Positions 7,200-7,728 of a stretch of 7,728 bases of DNA are shown piece by piece. The stretch is from Fidelibacterota bacterium UBA1134. GTDB taxonomy: Bacteria; Fidelibacterota; Marinisomatia; Marinisomatales; S15-B10. The translations under genes and the position numbers were made by a program. The stretch covers positions 255-7,982 of the forward strand of contig DCAL01000090.1 of NCBI GenBank assembly GCA_002311975.1. Reading direction: 5' to 3'. The notes beneath the pieces are model-generated. The model searched no databases. It was not told the origin of the DNA and saw only the letters and a list, made by a program, of their open reading frames with translations. Each line of letters begins with the position of its first letter. Positions within the stretch are counted from its first letter, which is position 1.

Positions 7200-7605
7200 T
7201 AGAATTTCAGAGGAAAAACGAAGTTGGAATATGTCTCGAATTAAAGGTTCAGATACAAAACCTGAGATTTATGTTAGATCCTTTCTACATAGAAACGGAT
7301 TTAGATTCAGGTTAAATAGAAAAGATCTAACAGGGAAACCAGATATTGTACTCCCAAAATATACTACAGTAGTTTTCATTGATGGTTGCTTCTGGCATAG
7401 ACATTTAGGTTGCAAATATTCGTACACGCCAAAATCCAACACCAGTTTCTGGGAGAAAAAATTCAGTAATAACATAAAACGGGTTGTTCAGGTAAATATG
7501 GAGTTAGTAAAAGCTGGTTGGAAAGTTATACGTATCTGGGAATGTGAAGTCCCCGATGAAGATACTCTAAGATGGAGACTCTTGCATGTTTTGAACAGTA
7601 AATGA
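7192..7605 (+). CDS. vsr: Very short patch repair (Vsr) endonuclease
   Basis: 137 residues, full length for the family. Vsr nicks beside T:G mismatches that arise when 5-methylcytosine deaminates, starting repair that preserves the methylated site. Compared with E. coli Vsr as remembered, the numbering almost coincides: E25 (KPEIYVR), catalytic D51 (TGKPDIV), GCFWHRH with C66, W68, H69 and H71, then C74 and C118 (WEC), which complete the structural zinc site. T63/H64 of E. coli are I63/D64, a variant I recall as common outside enterobacteria. The normally conserved RD pair after the FW..K segment reads R97-V98, an oddity. ATG 7192 overlaps the methyltransferase stop (TGA 7197-7199), so expression may once have been translationally coupled; its own Shine-Dalgarno is weak (GGAA about 7 nt further up). 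AT-rich (about 32% GC in a sampled line), probably acquired together with the methyltransferase fragment. Confidence 0.94.
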   Translation: MVDRISEEKRSWNMSRIKGSDTKPEIYVRSFLHRNGFRFRLNRKDLTGKPDIVLPKYTTVVFIDGCFWHRHLGCKYSYTPKSNTSFWEKKFSNNIKRVVQVNMELVKAGWKVIRIWECEVPDEDTLRWRLLHVLNSK

Positions 7606-7650
7606 AACTCAGCCGTCCGCCACACTTATGGATACCCCTTCTCCCCGGCC

Positions 7651-7692
7651 TGCCTGCCCGCCTCTCCAATGAGGGACCATGCAGGCATTTTT
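7651..7692 (+). terminator. Stem-loop with T-run after vsr
   Basis: TGCCTGC (7651-7657) pairs with GCAGGCA (7681-7687), with an inner CCTC/GAGG stem (7661-7664, 7671-7674), followed directly by TTTTT (7688-7692). Position, 45 nt after the vsr stop, and the T-run fit an intrinsic terminator. The interior is long, so strength is uncertain. The surrounding 7606-7680 is GC-rich again, unlike vsr. Nothing codes convincingly in 7606-7728. Confidence 0.55.
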
Positions 7693-7728
7693 CAGAGCAT
7701 ATTTTTATCCCTGAATTTGAAATACAGT

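Noticed and set aside
7620..7681. Minus-strand mini-frame MPAWSLIGEAGRQAGEKGYP
   Set aside because: Only 20 codons, overlapping the terminator hairpin, with no ribosome binding site; most likely chance.
1..7728. CRISPR array, tRNA, rRNA, transposase or integrase
   Set aside because: No regularly spaced repeats, cloverleaf, rRNA-like segment or transposase motif was seen on either strand.

Overview
The window looks like bacterial chromosome, probably from an environmental Gram-negative of the Fibrobacterota-Chlorobiota-Bacteroidota (FCB) type, such as Marinimicrobia. This is inferred from a very large secreted VPS10/sortilin-like propeller protein whose signal peptide ends in LFA-Q, from moderately high GC (about 55-60% in sampled coding lines), and from hairpin repeats after genes. 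No rRNA, tRNA or CRISPR array was seen, so the lineage is a guess.

Layout: (1) 1-558, minus strand: the N-terminal 186 residues of a metallo-beta-lactamase-fold protein with an altered metal motif, cut by the left edge, with a good sigma-70-like promoter at 587-615. (2) 559-1117: a long divergent intergenic region, AT-rich then GC-rich, with one doubtful 71-codon reading frame. (3) 1118-4384, plus strand: a secreted 1088-aa Asp-box (BNR/VPS10) beta-propeller protein. (4) 4503-5189, plus strand: a YhhN/TMEM86-type membrane lysoplasmalogenase. Genes 3 and 4 are each followed within 15 nt by a copy of the same roughly 52-nt hairpin repeat. (5) 5310-6536, minus strand: a Tat-exported, probably lipid-anchored FAD amine oxidase resembling L-amino-acid oxidases. 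(6) 6633-7605, plus strand: an AT-rich islet holding the C-terminal part of a C5 cytosine methyltransferase, with the catalytic half absent, overlapping by 8 nt an intact vsr mismatch endonuclease. A stem-loop with a T-run follows at 7651-7692.

The genes do not form one pathway. The first five segments are single housekeeping or envelope genes in alternating orientation: two exported proteins, one membrane lipid enzyme and one soluble hydrolase-fold protein. The last segment is a defence-type remnant: the methyltransferase looks dead while its partner repair nuclease looks largely intact. Its base composition (about 32-38% GC in sampled lines) contrasts sharply with its neighbours and suggests horizontal transfer followed by 5' deletion. 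I found no convincing new multi-gene system; the orphaned vsr islet, the gene-end hairpin family and the degenerate metal-site protein are the points most worth checking.
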